A stretch of 48,276 nt of DNA from Alphaproteobacteria bacterium (GTDB lineage Bacteria > Pseudomonadota > Alphaproteobacteria > JAEUKQ01). Positions within the stretch are counted from its first letter, which is position 1. Each line of letters opens with the position of its first letter. This document shows positions 18,115 through 27,575 of the stretch, one piece after another. The notes under the pieces are model-generated. The model made no database searches, had not been told where the DNA came from, and saw only the letters and a list, made by a program, of their open reading frames with translations. A program made the position numbers and the translations under genes. The stretch covers positions 1 to 48,276 of the forward strand of contig JAEUKQ010000006.1 of the NCBI GenBank assembly GCA_016794225.1, written 5' to 3'.

Positions 18115-18684
18115 CTATTTTGTCAACACAAGCACACCCCTGCGATTCTGTGACCAGACACTTTCGCCTGTACCAACAACAGACGGCTTTTCCTTACCAT
18201 AGCTTATTGTACGAATACGGTTAGAGCCGATTCCTAGAGCCACAAGATAGTTTTTAATTGCAACCGCACGCCTTTCACCCAAGGCCAGATTATATTCGCG
18301 TGTACCGCGCTCGTCACAATGTCCTTCAACCAATATACCTAAAGTTGGATGCTGTTTGAGCCATTCGGCCTGACGCTGAATGATCTGTTGGGCTTCTGGT
18401 GTTAAATCATAACGGTCAGTGGCAAAAAGAACCTGATTACCAACCTGTTGCTCGAACTCTTCTAATAACTCAATGCCCACAGCCCCACCTTGTACCCCCG
18501 AACCAACAATGCCGGTCTCAGGTAATTTTAATCCAGTAATCTCTGAATTACTGCCCGAGTCACCAATAACACCTGTATCTGACGCACCCGATACACTCGA
18601 GCCTTCTGGATTTTTAGCACATGCAGAAATCAATAGGCCAGTTGTTAATAGAGATAGCATTTTAAGCGTGGAAGATAAAGCCAT
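18115..18684 (-). CDS. pal: Peptidoglycan-associated lipoprotein Pal
   Basis: The 189-residue outer-membrane lipoprotein has a type II signal with lipobox LISAC, making Cys22 the lipidated residue. A flexible Gly/Ser-rich linker leads to an OmpA-like domain (about 75-189). This shows VLFATDRYDLTPEAQQII and the peptidoglycan-binding block GHCDERGTREYNLALGERRA with the Asp and Arg residues that bind diaminopimelate. The domain ends with NRRGVLVL. Pal binds peptidoglycan and TolB. The ATG is preceded by AAAGGGAA with 7-8 base spacing. It lies between tolB and cpoB; the 136-base gap before it may hold an internal promoter. Confidence 0.96.
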   Translation of the reverse strand: MALSSTLKMLSLLTTGLLISACAKNPEGSSVSGASDTGVIGDSGSNSEITGLKLPETGIVGSGVQGGAVGIELLEEFEQQVGNQVLFATDRYDLTPEAQQIIQRQAEWLKQHPTLGILVEGHCDERGTREYNLALGERRAVAIKNYLVALGIGSNRIRTISYGKEKPSVVGTGESVWSQNRRGVLVLTK

Positions 18685-18820
18685 GGAAATTCCCTTTAAG
18701 TTATATACAAAGAAAAGATTAAGAAACGAGCTTCAAAAGTCATCACATGGTGTGCCTGATTCGGAATAAATGCAAAAGTAATTTATTTTCTTGTGTGCAA
18801 TAAAAACTGGTACTTTTTTG

Positions 18821-20149
18821 TTATTTCCTAACCGGTGACCAAGCAGGATCTGATGCATCGGTTGAGGTTCTAACCTCACGCTCGTGCTTGCCGGTAATAT
18901 CAACCATCATCAATCTTGATGTACCATCGGACATTTGTTTGAAGAAGGTAATTACCCGCCCATTTGGCGACCAAGTTGGTCCTTCAACAAGATATCCAGA
19001 ACTTAGAATGCGTTCACCGCTTCCATCAGGGCGCATCACGCCTATTGAAAACTGGCCACCCCCAATTTTCGTAAAAGCTATTAAATCCCCGCGTGGAGAC
19101 CAAACCGGTGTTCCATAACGCCCTTCACCATAGCTGATACGGCGTACATTACTGCCATCAGCGTTCATAACATATATTTGCTGAGTACCTCCACGATCCG
19201 AGTTAAATACAACCTTTGTACTATCTGGTGAAAAAGATGGTGATGTGTCGATTGCTGGGTGATTGGTTAACCTTGTTTGACGGCGTGTACGAATATCCAT
19301 CACATAGATTTCACTATTACCATCAATGGCCAAGCTAAGAATAACTTTGTTACCATCGGGTGAAAAACGTGGGGCAAACGTCATTCCTGTAAAATTACCC
19401 AATAATTCTTGTTGACCAGTTTCAAGATTAAATAAGTATACACGTGGTTGGTTGTCGGTATATGCCATATATGCTATGTCACGGCTGCTGGGCGAAAAAC
19501 GTGGGGTAAGAATCATTACACGACCGTCACTTAGGAAACGAACATTTTCACCATCTTGGTCCATAATCGCGAGCTTTTTTTGACGGTTGTTTTGTGGGCC
19601 GGTTTCAGCAATATACAAAATTTGACTGTCAAAATATCCCTCTTCACCGGTTAATTGCTGGTAAATATTATCGGCCATTTTATGCGCAATCCGCCGCCAA
19701 TCTGCTGCATTAGCCGTTAAAGCCATAGCAACCAACCGTTTGCGACTGGCAACATCGTAAAGATAAAATTCTGCACGCAAACGTCCATCATTCATCCGCT
19801 GCACTTTACCAACTATCAAAGCCTGCGCACCAATCGCCTGCCAATCTGGGTAGCGGGGCGCAGCGTCAAGTACTGCACCCGCAGTTTGAATAAAAGCACT
19901 TTGATCGATGTTACGGAACAACCCAGAATTCTGTAAATCAGACCTAATTACCCTAGTAATACGTGCTGATAATTCAGTATCAACGTTATCTTGAGCAACA
20001 AAATTAGGGATCGCCAATAATAAAGGTTCCTGATTGGGATTGGTAATATTGATCCGCAATTGTGATAAGGCTGTTTCAGCAAACCCAAGGCACAGAAAAA
20101 ATACAAAGAAAACAAACAATCTACCGCGTTGCAACTGATATCCTGACAT
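18821..20149 (-). CDS. tolB: Tol-Pal system translocation protein TolB
   Basis: The 442-residue periplasmic protein has a signal peptide (about 1-29). Its N-terminal domain (about 30-165) includes IPNFVAQD and LIVGKVQRM. The C-terminal six-bladed beta-propeller is built of WD40-like PD40 repeats, seen as [62 protein letters not shown] and [11 protein letters not shown]. TolB binds Pal and exchanges it with TolA during envelope constriction. The ribosome binding site TAGGAGC precedes the ATG. Length and position are standard. Confidence 0.96.
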   Translation of the reverse strand: MSGYQLQRGRLFVFFVFFLCLGFAETALSQLRINITNPNQEPLLLAIPNFVAQDNVDTELSARITRVIRSDLQNSGLFRNIDQSAFIQTAGAVLDAAPRYPDWQAIGAQALIVGKVQRMNDGRLRAEFYLYDVASRKRLVAMALTANAADWRRIAHKMADNIYQQLTGEEGYFDSQILYIAETGPQNNRQKKLAIMDQDGENVRFLSDGRVMILTPRFSPSSRDIAYMAYTDNQPRVYLFNLETGQQELLGNFTGMTFAPRFSPDGNKVILSLAIDGNSEIYVMDIRTRRQTRLTNHPAIDTSPSFSPDSTKVVFNSDRGGTQQIYVMNADGSNVRRISYGEGRYGTPVWSPRGDLIAFTKIGGGQFSIGVMRPDGSGERILSSGYLVEGPTWSPNGRVITFFKQMSDGTSRLMMVDITGKHEREVRTSTDASDPAWSPVRK

Positions 20150-20193
20150 ACTAATGCTCCTAAAATAAACCTTAAACTAACCTTGATTTCTTT

Positions 20194-21078
20194 TTACGGC
20201 TTGAACACAAGTTCCATTTCTTTAAAATCTTCGTACCGGTCAGCAGGGAATATAATCTTGGCTGTTCTCCAAACAGCGTTTTCAGCATTCCGCACAAAGC
20301 TTCGATAATAACTATCATGCGCCAATGATGGGTCTAGCTGAGATTGCAAATTGAAAACTGTTCCATCAGCACGCAACCAGACCCTGATAATAACCTGAAA
20401 TTGCTCGTAATTTTTGGCTGCAATATCAGTTGACCAGTTTTGATGAATTTGTCGAACGATCGATTGACGTTCTTCATCACTTACGGGCATAGGCAGTCGT
20501 GGTGAAGATGATTGAGATACGGGCACAGGTTTAAAAGGTATTTGCGTAATATCTGTGATACTAAATGAAGTTGAATTAGGTTTATTGCCATCAGTTACTG
20601 GTGCAGGTGGCTTCACTGGCGGATTTTCTGCTGGAACCCGTACAGAATTTGTCTCGACAGGTTTATTTACCCGTGGTTTTATAGGCGGCAAGCTATAATC
20701 AGGTTGTGTAGCATTTTCCTGATTATTAGCTGAAGAAGACACATCTTCCTGCTGTTGGCTGATACTATTATCATGATATGTAAAGCTTGGAACAGCGATT
20801 ATCATACCAAACACAGCATTTTCTACATTCGTAACATTCGTAAAAGCTTGCGAGTATTGGGTCTCAGCAACAAATTGTTGCGCTACTGATACAGTATCCT
20901 CAACTGGTAACTCGGCATCACTCTCAATGCTAACCACAACTTCCGGAGCCTTAGGAATGGAATGTGACGATCCAGGCCATAAAGCAATAAGCAATATAAT
21001 TGCATGCAACAGTAATGATGCAATTTTTGCTTCACGCAAGATGGCGGATGAACGAGTCTCTTTTATATCTTCAACCAT
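20194..21078 (-). CDS. tolA: TolA-like energy-transducing envelope protein
   Basis: The 294-residue protein has a single N-terminal membrane anchor (about 20-37, after a short cytoplasmic tail) and a C-terminal TonB/TolA-type domain (about 200-294). That domain includes VRQIHQNWSTDIAAKNYEQF and VIIRVWLRADGTVF. In the Tol system TolA carries proton-motive energy from TolQR to the outer membrane. The middle region here is not the long Ala/Lys-rich helix of E. coli TolA but a shorter Pro/Asn/Ser-rich stretch with PPIKPRVNKPVE and NPPVKPPAPV. That is closer to TonB or to short alphaproteobacterial TolA proteins. Its place between tolR and tolB decides the name. Its ATG shares one base with the tolR stop (TAATG). 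Confidence 0.88.
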   Translation of the reverse strand: MVEDIKETRSSAILREAKIASLLLHAIILLIALWPGSSHSIPKAPEVVVSIESDAELPVEDTVSVAQQFVAETQYSQAFTNVTNVENAVFGMIIAVPSFTYHDNSISQQQEDVSSSANNQENATQPDYSLPPIKPRVNKPVETNSVRVPAENPPVKPPAPVTDGNKPNSTSFSITDITQIPFKPVPVSQSSSPRLPMPVSDEERQSIVRQIHQNWSTDIAAKNYEQFQVIIRVWLRADGTVFNLQSQLDPSLAHDSYYRSFVRNAENAVWRTAKIIFPADRYEDFKEMELVFKP

Positions 21079-21512
21079 TACCGGCCTACTGGCTTTGTCC
21101 TTAGTGTAATATTATGAAAACCTGATTCTGCAATTGCCGAAGCAACCGCAACCACCGTACCATAATCGGTGGCTTGGTCACCCCGTAGAAAGATTTTAAG
21201 ATCTGGCTTAGTTAGTTTAATTGCCCTTAGCTTTTCAATAAGTTCGGTTAGTGCCAAGGGTGTTTCTTGTAAAAATATCTGCCCTTGACGATCAATTGTT
21301 ATATCAACGGTTTGACTTTGTTGGGATGGGTTTGATACATTTCCCCGTGGCATATTGATTGGAATACCAGTGGTAAGCAGTGGTGCTGTTACCATAAAAA
21401 TAATTAATAAAACAAGCATAACATCGACAAAAGGGGTAACATTAATCTCGGCAATTGGTTTTGCATGCCGGTACTTGTTACGCCTGGTATCTTTGATAGG
21501 GCTTATCTTCAT
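21078..21512 (-). CDS. tolR: Tol-Pal proton channel subunit TolR
   Basis: The 144-residue protein belongs to the ExbD/TolR family. One membrane helix (about 24-44) begins in INVTPFVDVMLVLLIIFMV and contains the conserved proton-carrying Asp of the family. A periplasmic domain of about 95 residues follows. With TolQ it forms the stator-like motor that energises TolA. It overlaps tolQ by 4 bases and tolA by one base, so translation of the three is probably coupled. The size is normal for TolR. Confidence 0.96.
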   Translation of the reverse strand: MKISPIKDTRRNKYRHAKPIAEINVTPFVDVMLVLLIIFMVTAPLLTTGIPINMPRGNVSNPSQQSQTVDITIDRQGQIFLQETPLALTELIEKLRAIKLTKPDLKIFLRGDQATDYGTVVAVASAIAESGFHNITLRTKPVGR

Positions 21513-22282
21513 CGCGAAGAACTTTCCTGACCTAACTTGACTAATATCGTTTTGACAATTTGTGTTGCAAAGATTTCCAATTGCTGAGCATATTGGTATA
21601 ATGACGATGATAACCTGTTATAAGCCAAAACTGCTGGTATAGCAGCCACCAAGCCCAGCGCGGTTGCAAGCAACGCTTCGGCGATTCCTGGGGCAACAAC
21701 AATAAGGCTGTTGTCTTGGTTCGAAGCAATTGACATAAAACTGTTCATAATTCCCCAAACCGTTCCAAACAAACCTATAAAGGGCGCAACAGACCCCGTA
21801 GAAGCCAGAATTGACAAACCTTTTTCCAAATATGTTACTTCCTGGTCTACTACCTGTAATACCCTTTTTTCCAGGCGATTTTCGGCCTCCTGTAAAGATA
21901 CCTCACCATCATTTGCTTGCCGAACCGTATTGTTGATAAAATCCCATTCACTTAAAATTGCTTGTGCTATTCTAGCCCCTGCAACAGACGAATCATCCTT
22001 AATAAACTGAACTAACTGCCCCCAGCTAAGATTATTACTAGTCTTTTTCTTCCATGTATGTAGCTGGCGATAACTGCGGCGTATTTTAAGATTTTTATCA
22101 ATAATTAACGCCCAACAAAAAACCGAAACAACCAACAGCATCAACATCACCAACTGAACTACTAAATCGGCTTTTGTAAATAAATCAAAAAAAGACCAAG
22201 ATGGCGCCATAACGTTAGCTGATGTTGCCAAAGTAGCAACATCGACAGGGGTTGTTGTTGATTGTAATAATTGGGGATCCAT
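21509..22282 (-). CDS. tolQ: Tol-Pal proton channel subunit TolQ
   Basis: The 257-residue inner-membrane protein belongs to the MotA/TolQ/ExbB family. It has an N-terminal helix (about 38-62) and a long cytoplasmic loop. Two further helices carry the family signature LASTGSVAPFIGLFGTVWGIMNSF (about 159-182) and ALLATALGLVAAIPAVLAYNR (about 206-226). About 35 residues precede the first helix, including a Thr/Ala-rich stretch. With TolR it forms the proton channel driving TolA. It lies 25 bases after ybgC and overlaps tolR. Confidence 0.96.
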   Translation of the reverse strand: MDPQLLQSTTTPVDVATLATSANVMAPSWSFFDLFTKADLVVQLVMLMLLVVSVFCWALIIDKNLKIRRSYRQLHTWKKKTSNNLSWGQLVQFIKDDSSVAGARIAQAILSEWDFINNTVRQANDGEVSLQEAENRLEKRVLQVVDQEVTYLEKGLSILASTGSVAPFIGLFGTVWGIMNSFMSIASNQDNSLIVVAPGIAEALLATALGLVAAIPAVLAYNRLSSSLYQYAQQLEIFATQIVKTILVKLGQESSSR

Positions 22283-22306
22283 ATATTTTCTCTTGATAAA
22301 AAAGAA

Positions 22307-22720
22307 TTAACTCTTAGCACCCGTAATAAGCTTGGATTTAAGGGCTTGTGGAATGCGGCTTGGTTGAAATTTTTGACAATCTACACAAGCCAAGATAACA
22401 CGTATTTCGGTTAGTTTATCTTCCTGTCGCATGATTTGCTGCTCCATTTCAACGGTTGCTGATTTGATAGCAATGATTCGGGTTAAAATATCAAGTGCAT
22501 CATCTAATCGTGCTGGCCTTAGGTAATCGATATAACATTGCCGAACTACAAACATCAGGCCAAATTTTTCAGCTATCATTGATGGCGCATGAAAAACATG
22601 GCGCAAATAATCGCTACGTGCACGTTCAGCGTATTTAAGGTAATTGGCGTAATATACAACACCAGCGGCGTCGGTATCTTCGTAATAAACACGATATTGG
22701 GCACTAAAATATTCGGTCAT
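22307..22720 (-). CDS. ybgC: YbgC-type acyl-CoA thioesterase
   Basis: The 137-residue hot-dog-fold protein has the 4-hydroxybenzoyl-CoA thioesterase family motif YYEDTDAAGVVYYANYLKYAERAR near its N-terminus. The Asp after the Thr (about residue 17) is the catalytic residue. YbgC proteins hydrolyse short acyl-CoAs or acyl-ACP and are nearly always encoded at the head of the tol cluster, perhaps linking phospholipid metabolism with the envelope. Its ATG immediately follows the ruvB stop. The sequence length is standard. Confidence 0.94.
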   Translation of the reverse strand: MTEYFSAQYRVYYEDTDAAGVVYYANYLKYAERARSDYLRHVFHAPSMIAEKFGLMFVVRQCYIDYLRPARLDDALDILTRIIAIKSATVEMEQQIMRQEDKLTEIRVILACVDCQKFQPSRIPQALKSKLITGAKS

Positions 22721-23791
22721 CTATTTATTTTCTTCTTGATCTTCAGAAAGATCCATATCTAAAGCTAATTGTTCCGTGGTTTTAGCAACAAGTGCAGATG
22801 GATGCTCTAAGCCTAAATATTTGTATCCACCCTGAGTTAGCATGCGCCCGCGCGAAGTACGTTGAATTAAGCCCTGCTGTAGCAAATACGGCTCAACAAC
22901 TTCCTCAATAGCATCGCGCTGTTCTGATAAGTAAGCTGCTAATGTTTCAATACCCACAGGCCCGCCATTATACATTTCAGCAATACAGCGTAAATAACGT
23001 CGATCCATATTATCTAGGCCATGGGCATCGACATCTAGTTCCAATAAAATCTTATCAGCCACACGACCGGTAATTTCGGCAATACCACGAATTGTTGCAA
23101 AATCACGGATACGTCTAAGCAACCGCCCAGCAATTCTTGGCGTACCACGACAACGCTTAGCAATTTCTATTGCCCCATCGCTAGCAAGGCGACAGTTCAA
23201 AATCTTGGCTGCCCGCCTTACAATTATTTCAAGTTCATCCATCTGATAAAATTCTAGTCTTAGCGGAATACCAAAACGTTCGCGTAGTGGCGTGGTTAGT
23301 AAGCCAGCCCTCGTGGTTGCACCAATGAGTGTGAAGGGTGGTAAGTCAATACGTACACTCCGTGCTGCAGGACCCTCGCCAATGATAAGATCTAGCTGAA
23401 AGTCTTCCATAGCCGGGTATAAAACTTCTTCAATCGCTGGACTTAATCGATGAATTTCATCAACAAACATAACATCGCGGGGTTGTAAATTCGTTAAAAG
23501 AGCAGCCAAATCACCTGCTTTTGTCAATAACGGACCAGAAGTTGCCCGAAATCCAACGCCTAATTCGCGCGCTACGATATGCGATAACGTTGTCTTGCCA
23601 AGACCAGGCGGGCCATAGAATAAAATATGATCTAACGCTTCCCCCCGCTGCTTAGCTGCCTGAATAAAAACTTCTAAATTAGCGCGCAACTGTTGCTGGC
23701 CAATAAAATCACCAAGAAACTTGGGACGAATAGAAGTTTCAACTTGATCTTCAGGTAGTTGTTCAACACTGACCAAACGTGATTCATTCAT
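22721..23791 (-). CDS. ruvB: Holliday junction branch migration ATPase RuvB
   Basis: The 356-residue AAA+ ATPase drives branch migration with RuvA. It has Walker A GPPGLGKT (60-67), Walker B FVDEIHRL, the sensor-1 region [18 protein letters not shown], and the arginine sensor sequence [17 protein letters not shown]. The C-terminal winged-helix domain includes [15 protein letters not shown]. The start ATG overlaps the ruvA stop (ATGA-type junction). A short acidic tail ends the protein ([10 protein letters not shown]). It lies in the order ruvC-ruvA-ruvB, upstream of ybgC. Confidence 0.97.
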   Translation of the reverse strand: MNESRLVSVEQLPEDQVETSIRPKFLGDFIGQQQLRANLEVFIQAAKQRGEALDHILFYGPPGLGKTTLSHIVARELGVGFRATSGPLLTKAGDLAALLTNLQPRDVMFVDEIHRLSPAIEEVLYPAMEDFQLDLIIGEGPAARSVRIDLPPFTLIGATTRAGLLTTPLRERFGIPLRLEFYQMDELEIIVRRAAKILNCRLASDGAIEIAKRCRGTPRIAGRLLRRIRDFATIRGIAEITGRVADKILLELDVDAHGLDNMDRRYLRCIAEMYNGGPVGIETLAAYLSEQRDAIEEVVEPYLLQQGLIQRTSRGRMLTQGGYKYLGLEHPSALVAKTTEQLALDMDLSEDQEENK

Positions 23792-24408
23792 AGGCTTAAC
23801 TCAGCTAGAGCATGGCGAATAAGTATACTTAATGTCCAATCAGATGATGGATTTTTACGCGTAACCTGATCAATAGCACGCAAAACATCCGTACGCCGAT
23901 AGCCCAAATTCAACAAAGCCGATACTGCATCATCTGTGATTTTTTCAGGCAATGTTGAACCATCTTTTTCAGCATCATTAGTTTTTGGTAATGTTGCCAA
24001 CGATATATCTGCAATCCACTTATCTTTCAATTCCACCACAATTCGTGTTGCAAGTTTTGCGCCAATTCCATTAGCCTTCATCAGCAGATCTTTCTGCTCC
24101 TGCTGGATTGACAGAGCAATCTCATGTACTGTTAACGCCGACTGAATGGCTAAGGCAGACTTTGGTCCAACACCCTGAACTGATGTTAATAGCCGAAAAG
24201 TTGTGCGCTCGCTTTCAGTAGCAAACCCATAAAGGTGAATATGGTCTTCACGCATGTGCGTTTCAACAAATAGTGTTTGTTTTTGCCCTAACTTAAGTAC
24301 GTCAAGCAATTTACGTGAACAAAATACTAAATAACCGACACCGTTAACATCTATTACTGCGTAATCAACGCCTATTGTGTCGATTTGCCCAAATAGTTTA
24401 GCTATCAT
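23788..24408 (-). CDS. ruvA: Holliday junction binding protein RuvA
   Basis: The 206-residue protein binds four-way junctions and loads RuvB. Domain I begins [13 protein letters not shown] and contains GVGYLVF. Domain II has the two helix-hairpin-helix motifs [15 protein letters not shown] and [21 protein letters not shown], and domain III is the small C-terminal RuvB-binding bundle with [13 protein letters not shown] use ATG 24408, which overlaps the ruvC stop as ATGA and follows GGAGCG; a start at 24438 would add ten atypical residues inside ruvC. Confidence 0.96.
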   Translation of the reverse strand: MIAKLFGQIDTIGVDYAVIDVNGVGYLVFCSRKLLDVLKLGQKQTLFVETHMREDHIHLYGFATESERTTFRLLTSVQGVGPKSALAIQSALTVHEIALSIQQEQKDLLMKANGIGAKLATRIVVELKDKWIADISLATLPKTNDAEKDGSTLPEKITDDAVSALLNLGYRRTDVLRAIDQVTRKNPSSDWTLSILIRHALAELSL

Positions 24409-24914
24409 GACATTCGCTCCGCATGTGGCTGGTGCCATTGCTTAATCGTTGCCGAACGATGTGCATGACAAATGGCAATTGCCAATGCATCGGCGCTATC
24501 AGGGGTAGTTAGCTGGAATCCAGGCAACAAAATTTTGATCATCATTTGCACTTGGCTTTTATCAGCATGACCAGCACCAACAACCGATTTTTTCACCTGA
24601 TTAGCAGGATATTCATCAACATCGATTCCAAAAAGGGCTGGCGCCATCATTACAACCCCACGCGCAAAACCAAGCCGCAAGGTGGTTAAAGGATTTTTAT
24701 TGACAAAAGTCTCTTCAACTGCCGCTGTTACCGGGTTAAATCGCTCAAGAATTTTTTGCAGCTCAATAGCTAAACAGGCAAGTCTTTTTGCCATTGATAG
24801 ATTTGTTGGGGGATGAATTGTACCATCAGCAATATGCCGTAGCCTGTTGCCATCGCTTTCGATAACCCCCCAACCGGTGTGGCGTAATCCTGGATCTAGG
24901 CCTATAATACGCAT
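24405..24914 (-). CDS. ruvC: Holliday junction endonuclease RuvC
   Basis: The 169-residue RNase H-fold nuclease resolves junctions moved by RuvAB. Catalytic residues are visible: Asp7 in IIGLDPGLRHTGWG, Glu67/68 in AVEETF, and the two aspartates of PDSADALAIAICH (139 and 142). I use ATG 24914, preceded by AAAGG, because family members begin MRIIGLDPG; the reading frame runs 12 codons further upstream. It follows yebC by 36 bases and overlaps ruvA by four. Confidence 0.96.
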   Translation of the reverse strand: MRIIGLDPGLRHTGWGVIESDGNRLRHIADGTIHPPTNLSMAKRLACLAIELQKILERFNPVTAAVEETFVNKNPLTTLRLGFARGVVMMAPALFGIDVDEYPANQVKKSVVGAGHADKSQVQMMIKILLPGFQLTTPDSADALAIAICHAHRSATIKQWHQPHAERMS

Positions 24915-24950
24915 TTTGCCTTTTTCTTTCACTTTAATCCAATATATCAA

Positions 24951-25676
24951 TCAATCTGCAATTTCGGCATTAACGAACACCGATTGTACATCGTCATTGT
25001 CTTCGAGCGTTTCCACAAGCTTTAATATGGCTTCTGCTGTTTCACCCTGAACAGACATTACGGTATTGGGTATCCAAGACAGCTTGGCTTCTTTAATATC
25101 GCCAACCTGTTTCTCAAGGGTATCACGAATCTGTCCAAATCTTTCAATAGCAGCAGTAATATAGTGATTCTCGTCATCGGTTTGCAGATCATCAGCCCCA
25201 AGGTCTAAAATAATTTCCAACAGTCTGTCTGCATCGATCCTGGAATTTGCAATGGTAATTAAACCTTTGCGCTGAAACATAAAGGCAACACTATTACTTT
25301 CGCCTAAATTTCCCCCTTGCTTACTAAAAGCCGCACGAATTTCCGAAGCTGTCCTATTTCGGTTATCTGTTAGCGCTTCGATAATAATCGCAACTCCTGC
25401 TGGACCAAATCCTTCATAGCGAATAGACTCATATACCGTACCATCCTCATGACCTGCCCCCCTTTTGATTGCTCGATCAATCGTGTCGCGAGGCATATTG
25501 GCAATACGTGCAGCCGCTACGGCAGCTCTAAGCCTTGGATTTGCGTTCTGATCTGCCGATCCTTGGCGTGCAGCTGTTGTTAGTTCACGAATCAATTTTG
25601 TGAAAACTTTAGCTCGTTTTGCATCCTGGATGCCTTTCCGGTGCATAATATTCTTAAATTGCGAATGACCAGCCAT
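24951..25676 (-). CDS. yebC: YebC/PmpR family protein (TACO1 family)
   Basis: The 241-residue protein opens with the family signature MAGHSQFKNIMHRKGIQDAKR and has the three-domain YebC build. It contains NMPRDTIDRAIKRGAG and YEGFGPAGVAIIIEALTDNRNRT. Members were annotated as transcription regulators (PmpR), but several act in translation, helping ribosomes through proline-rich stretches like mitochondrial TACO1. It lies directly before ruvC, a very common arrangement. It may start the long yebC-ruvCAB-tol-tilS transcription unit. A TATAAT-like element lies about 50-60 bases upstream without a good -35. Confidence 0.95.
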   Translation of the reverse strand: MAGHSQFKNIMHRKGIQDAKRAKVFTKLIRELTTAARQGSADQNANPRLRAAVAAARIANMPRDTIDRAIKRGAGHEDGTVYESIRYEGFGPAGVAIIIEALTDNRNRTASEIRAAFSKQGGNLGESNSVAFMFQRKGLITIANSRIDADRLLEIILDLGADDLQTDDENHYITAAIERFGQIRDTLEKQVGDIKEAKLSWIPNTVMSVQGETAEAILKLVETLEDNDDVQSVFVNAEIAD

Positions 25677-25814
25677 TTTATATTCTGCTTTATAAAGTTA
25701 GATAAAACATAAAACCTGAAGGATTATAAAGTCTTTTTAAATCTAAGGCTTTATTTTTCCCTAGGCCAACTTAAAACCTGTTCTTGAAAAAAAGCAATAT
25801 GTACCAGCATTGTT

Positions 25815-26636
25815 CTAACTAGATATTACATCCAAGTTCGTTGGCTGCAATCGACCATTCAATCGAATAGGATGGATATTTTTAGCTAAACCGTTTTTGT
25901 GTGTTTCAATAAAAACCCCGCACAAAGTTGCAATACCGGTTGCAGGAACAAGCCTATCGGTTGGCAATTTTCTGGTGAATCGCTGGATTGGAGATGTCTT
26001 ATCCATCCCGATTACAGAATTATAATCACCACACATTCCTGCATCAGTCTGATATGCCGTACCTGCAGGTAGAATTTGATGATCGGCGGTTGGAACATGC
26101 GTATGCGTTCCAATCACCGCAGAAACACGCCCATCTAAATAATGGGCTAAAGCCATCTTTTCACTGCTGGCTTCTGCATGAAAATCAACAAATATAGTGT
26201 CCACATTTCCACCCAGGCGATAAGCAGACAATTCTTTGTCAATAGCAGCAAATGGATCATCAAGTGGATCCATATAAAGACGCCCCATAGCGTTGATAAC
26301 CAACAGTCGTTCGCCATTCTTTGTTTGATAAAAAAAACTTCCCTTCCCGGGTGATCCAGAAGGAAAATTAATTGGCCTGATCAATTTGTGATCTGTTGAT
26401 ATCCACTGCATGATCTCGCGTTGATCCCAAATATGATTGCCTGTAGTAATTATATCAACACCAACCTGGTATAAAGATTTGCAAATTTGGCCTGTAATAC
26501 CAAAACCGGCTGCAGCGTTCTCGCCATTGACAATAACCACATCAATTTTAAGTTGTTGTCGCAGCTGGGGTAATTGTTTTTCGATAACATCACGGCCGCT
26601 ACGGCCAACTATATCGCCCAGAAATAATATGCGCAT
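25815..26636 (-). CDS. YmdB-type metallophosphoesterase (TIGR00282 family)
   Basis: The 273-residue enzyme has the two-metal phosphoesterase motifs of the YmdB family: FLGDIVGRSGRD near the N-terminus, VNGENAAAGFG (about 37-47), TTGNHIWDQRE (about 65-75), VDFHAEASSEK (about 150-160) and GTHTHVPTADHQIL (about 176-189). Characterised members hydrolyse 2',3'- or 3',5'-cyclic nucleotides. It precedes or follows 5-FCL in many alphaproteobacteria, and here lies 56 bases after it. The physiological substrate here is inferred. The 138-base gap to yebC shows no clear terminator. Confidence 0.93.
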   Translation of the reverse strand: MRILFLGDIVGRSGRDVIEKQLPQLRQQLKIDVVIVNGENAAAGFGITGQICKSLYQVGVDIITTGNHIWDQREIMQWISTDHKLIRPINFPSGSPGKGSFFYQTKNGERLLVINAMGRLYMDPLDDPFAAIDKELSAYRLGGNVDTIFVDFHAEASSEKMALAHYLDGRVSAVIGTHTHVPTADHQILPAGTAYQTDAGMCGDYNSVIGMDKTSPIQRFTRKLPTDRLVPATGIATLCGVFIETHKNGLAKNIHPIRLNGRLQPTNLDVISS

Positions 26637-26692
26637 TGGCTATCTTTCTTTTTAAGGTATCCTGATATCAACCAAAACCTCTATTGCCTTGA

Positions 26693-27259
26693 TTAACACA
26701 AAATAACTTCCCGGTCTGTAACAATCGTATCTAATTTTTGATCGTATTTGTTAACTGGAATGTCTAATGATTCTTGGCAAGAAAAGGCCAGTCCTATAGC
26801 CTTTACGGGTCGATATCGTCGCAAAAAATATAATGTACGATCATAATACCCACCCCCATATCCTAGGCGATTACCCAAACGATCAAAAGCAATCAGCGGC
26901 ACCAAAATAATATCGGGAAAAATCTCTGGCTGATTATTTGGTGGTATTCTGCCCCCCAATTTATGGTCTTGCAGCTGCAGCTCCGGATGCCAAAGCCTAA
27001 AAATAAGCGGGTAACCTTTATTAATAACGACCGGCAACCCGACCGGATAGCCAAGCGCATGCCAGTATGTCATAAATTTTTCTGGGTTAATTTCATACTT
27101 AACAGGATCATAACCAGCTACAACAAGCTTTGATGTGCTGGGTAAAAAACTTATTAAATTTTTTGTTAATTGATCATTTAAGACGACAGACGTTTCGCCC
27201 AGTTGTTTACGAATTTCTAAATATTGGGCGCGCATCTCTTTTTTACGGATTTTTGTCAT
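26693..27259 (-). CDS. ygfA: 5-formyltetrahydrofolate cyclo-ligase
   Basis: The 188-residue enzyme converts 5-formyl-THF to 5,10-methenyl-THF with ATP, recovering an inhibitory folate. The family signatures are the basic N-terminus (KIRKKEMRAQYLEIRK), PDIILVPLIAFDRLGNRLGYGGGYYDRTL (residues in the 130-160 region) and the closing IGLAFSCQ. The ATG follows AGGTGAT. Its position next to zapA and 6S RNA is conserved in proteobacteria, where the 6S transcript and this gene are sometimes cotranscribed. Confidence 0.95.
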   Translation of the reverse strand: MTKIRKKEMRAQYLEIRKQLGETSVVLNDQLTKNLISFLPSTSKLVVAGYDPVKYEINPEKFMTYWHALGYPVGLPVVINKGYPLIFRLWHPELQLQDHKLGGRIPPNNQPEIFPDIILVPLIAFDRLGNRLGYGGGYYDRTLYFLRRYRPVKAIGLAFSCQESLDIPVNKYDQKLDTIVTDREVILC

Positions 27260-27414
27260 ATCACCTGTTATTCGTTTTATAGAGCCTATGAACCCTATAC
27301 ACCACCATATATTATCATATCAAAAGATATGCCGAAAAAATCTTAAAATATTAACAATCTTAAAGTGCAAGAACCAACCACCCTTGATTGCCTTCCTATT
27401 CAATAAAAAACAAA

Positions 27415-27564
27415 GAGCCGTATCTGCCGGTGGTTTTTATTTCTTCTGCGGCCCGCAACAAGCAGGTGGGCACCATATACCAAGACCACGATCCTGGCAG
27501 GGACAGTCCCCTAGAAGATAAGTATCGGCCCCAGGAATAGTTAACCTATCGAACAGAACAGCTC
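27415..27564 (-). ncRNA. ssrS: 6S RNA
   Basis: A roughly 150-base transcript on the minus strand fills the gap between zapA and 5-FCL, the conserved 6S locus. Its ends pair: GAGCTGTTCTG at the 5' end (27564 downward) with CAGATACGGCTC at the 3' end (one bulged base), closing the long hairpin. The interior holds GGGGCCGATAC, the TAGGGGACTGTCCCT hairpin, GGTGCCCACCTGCTTGTTGCGGGCC and a GAAGAAATAAAAACC single-stranded side, as in alphaproteobacterial 6S RNAs. A run TTTGTTTTTT follows the 3' end. 6S RNA binds sigma-70 holoenzyme by mimicking an open promoter. The exact ends are estimated from the pairing. Confidence 0.82.
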
Positions 27565-27575
27565 ATGCGAGTACA

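Noticed and set aside
27288-27521. 77-codon frame opposite the 6S RNA
   Set aside because: The region is explained by 6S RNA, and the frame has no protein-like composition.
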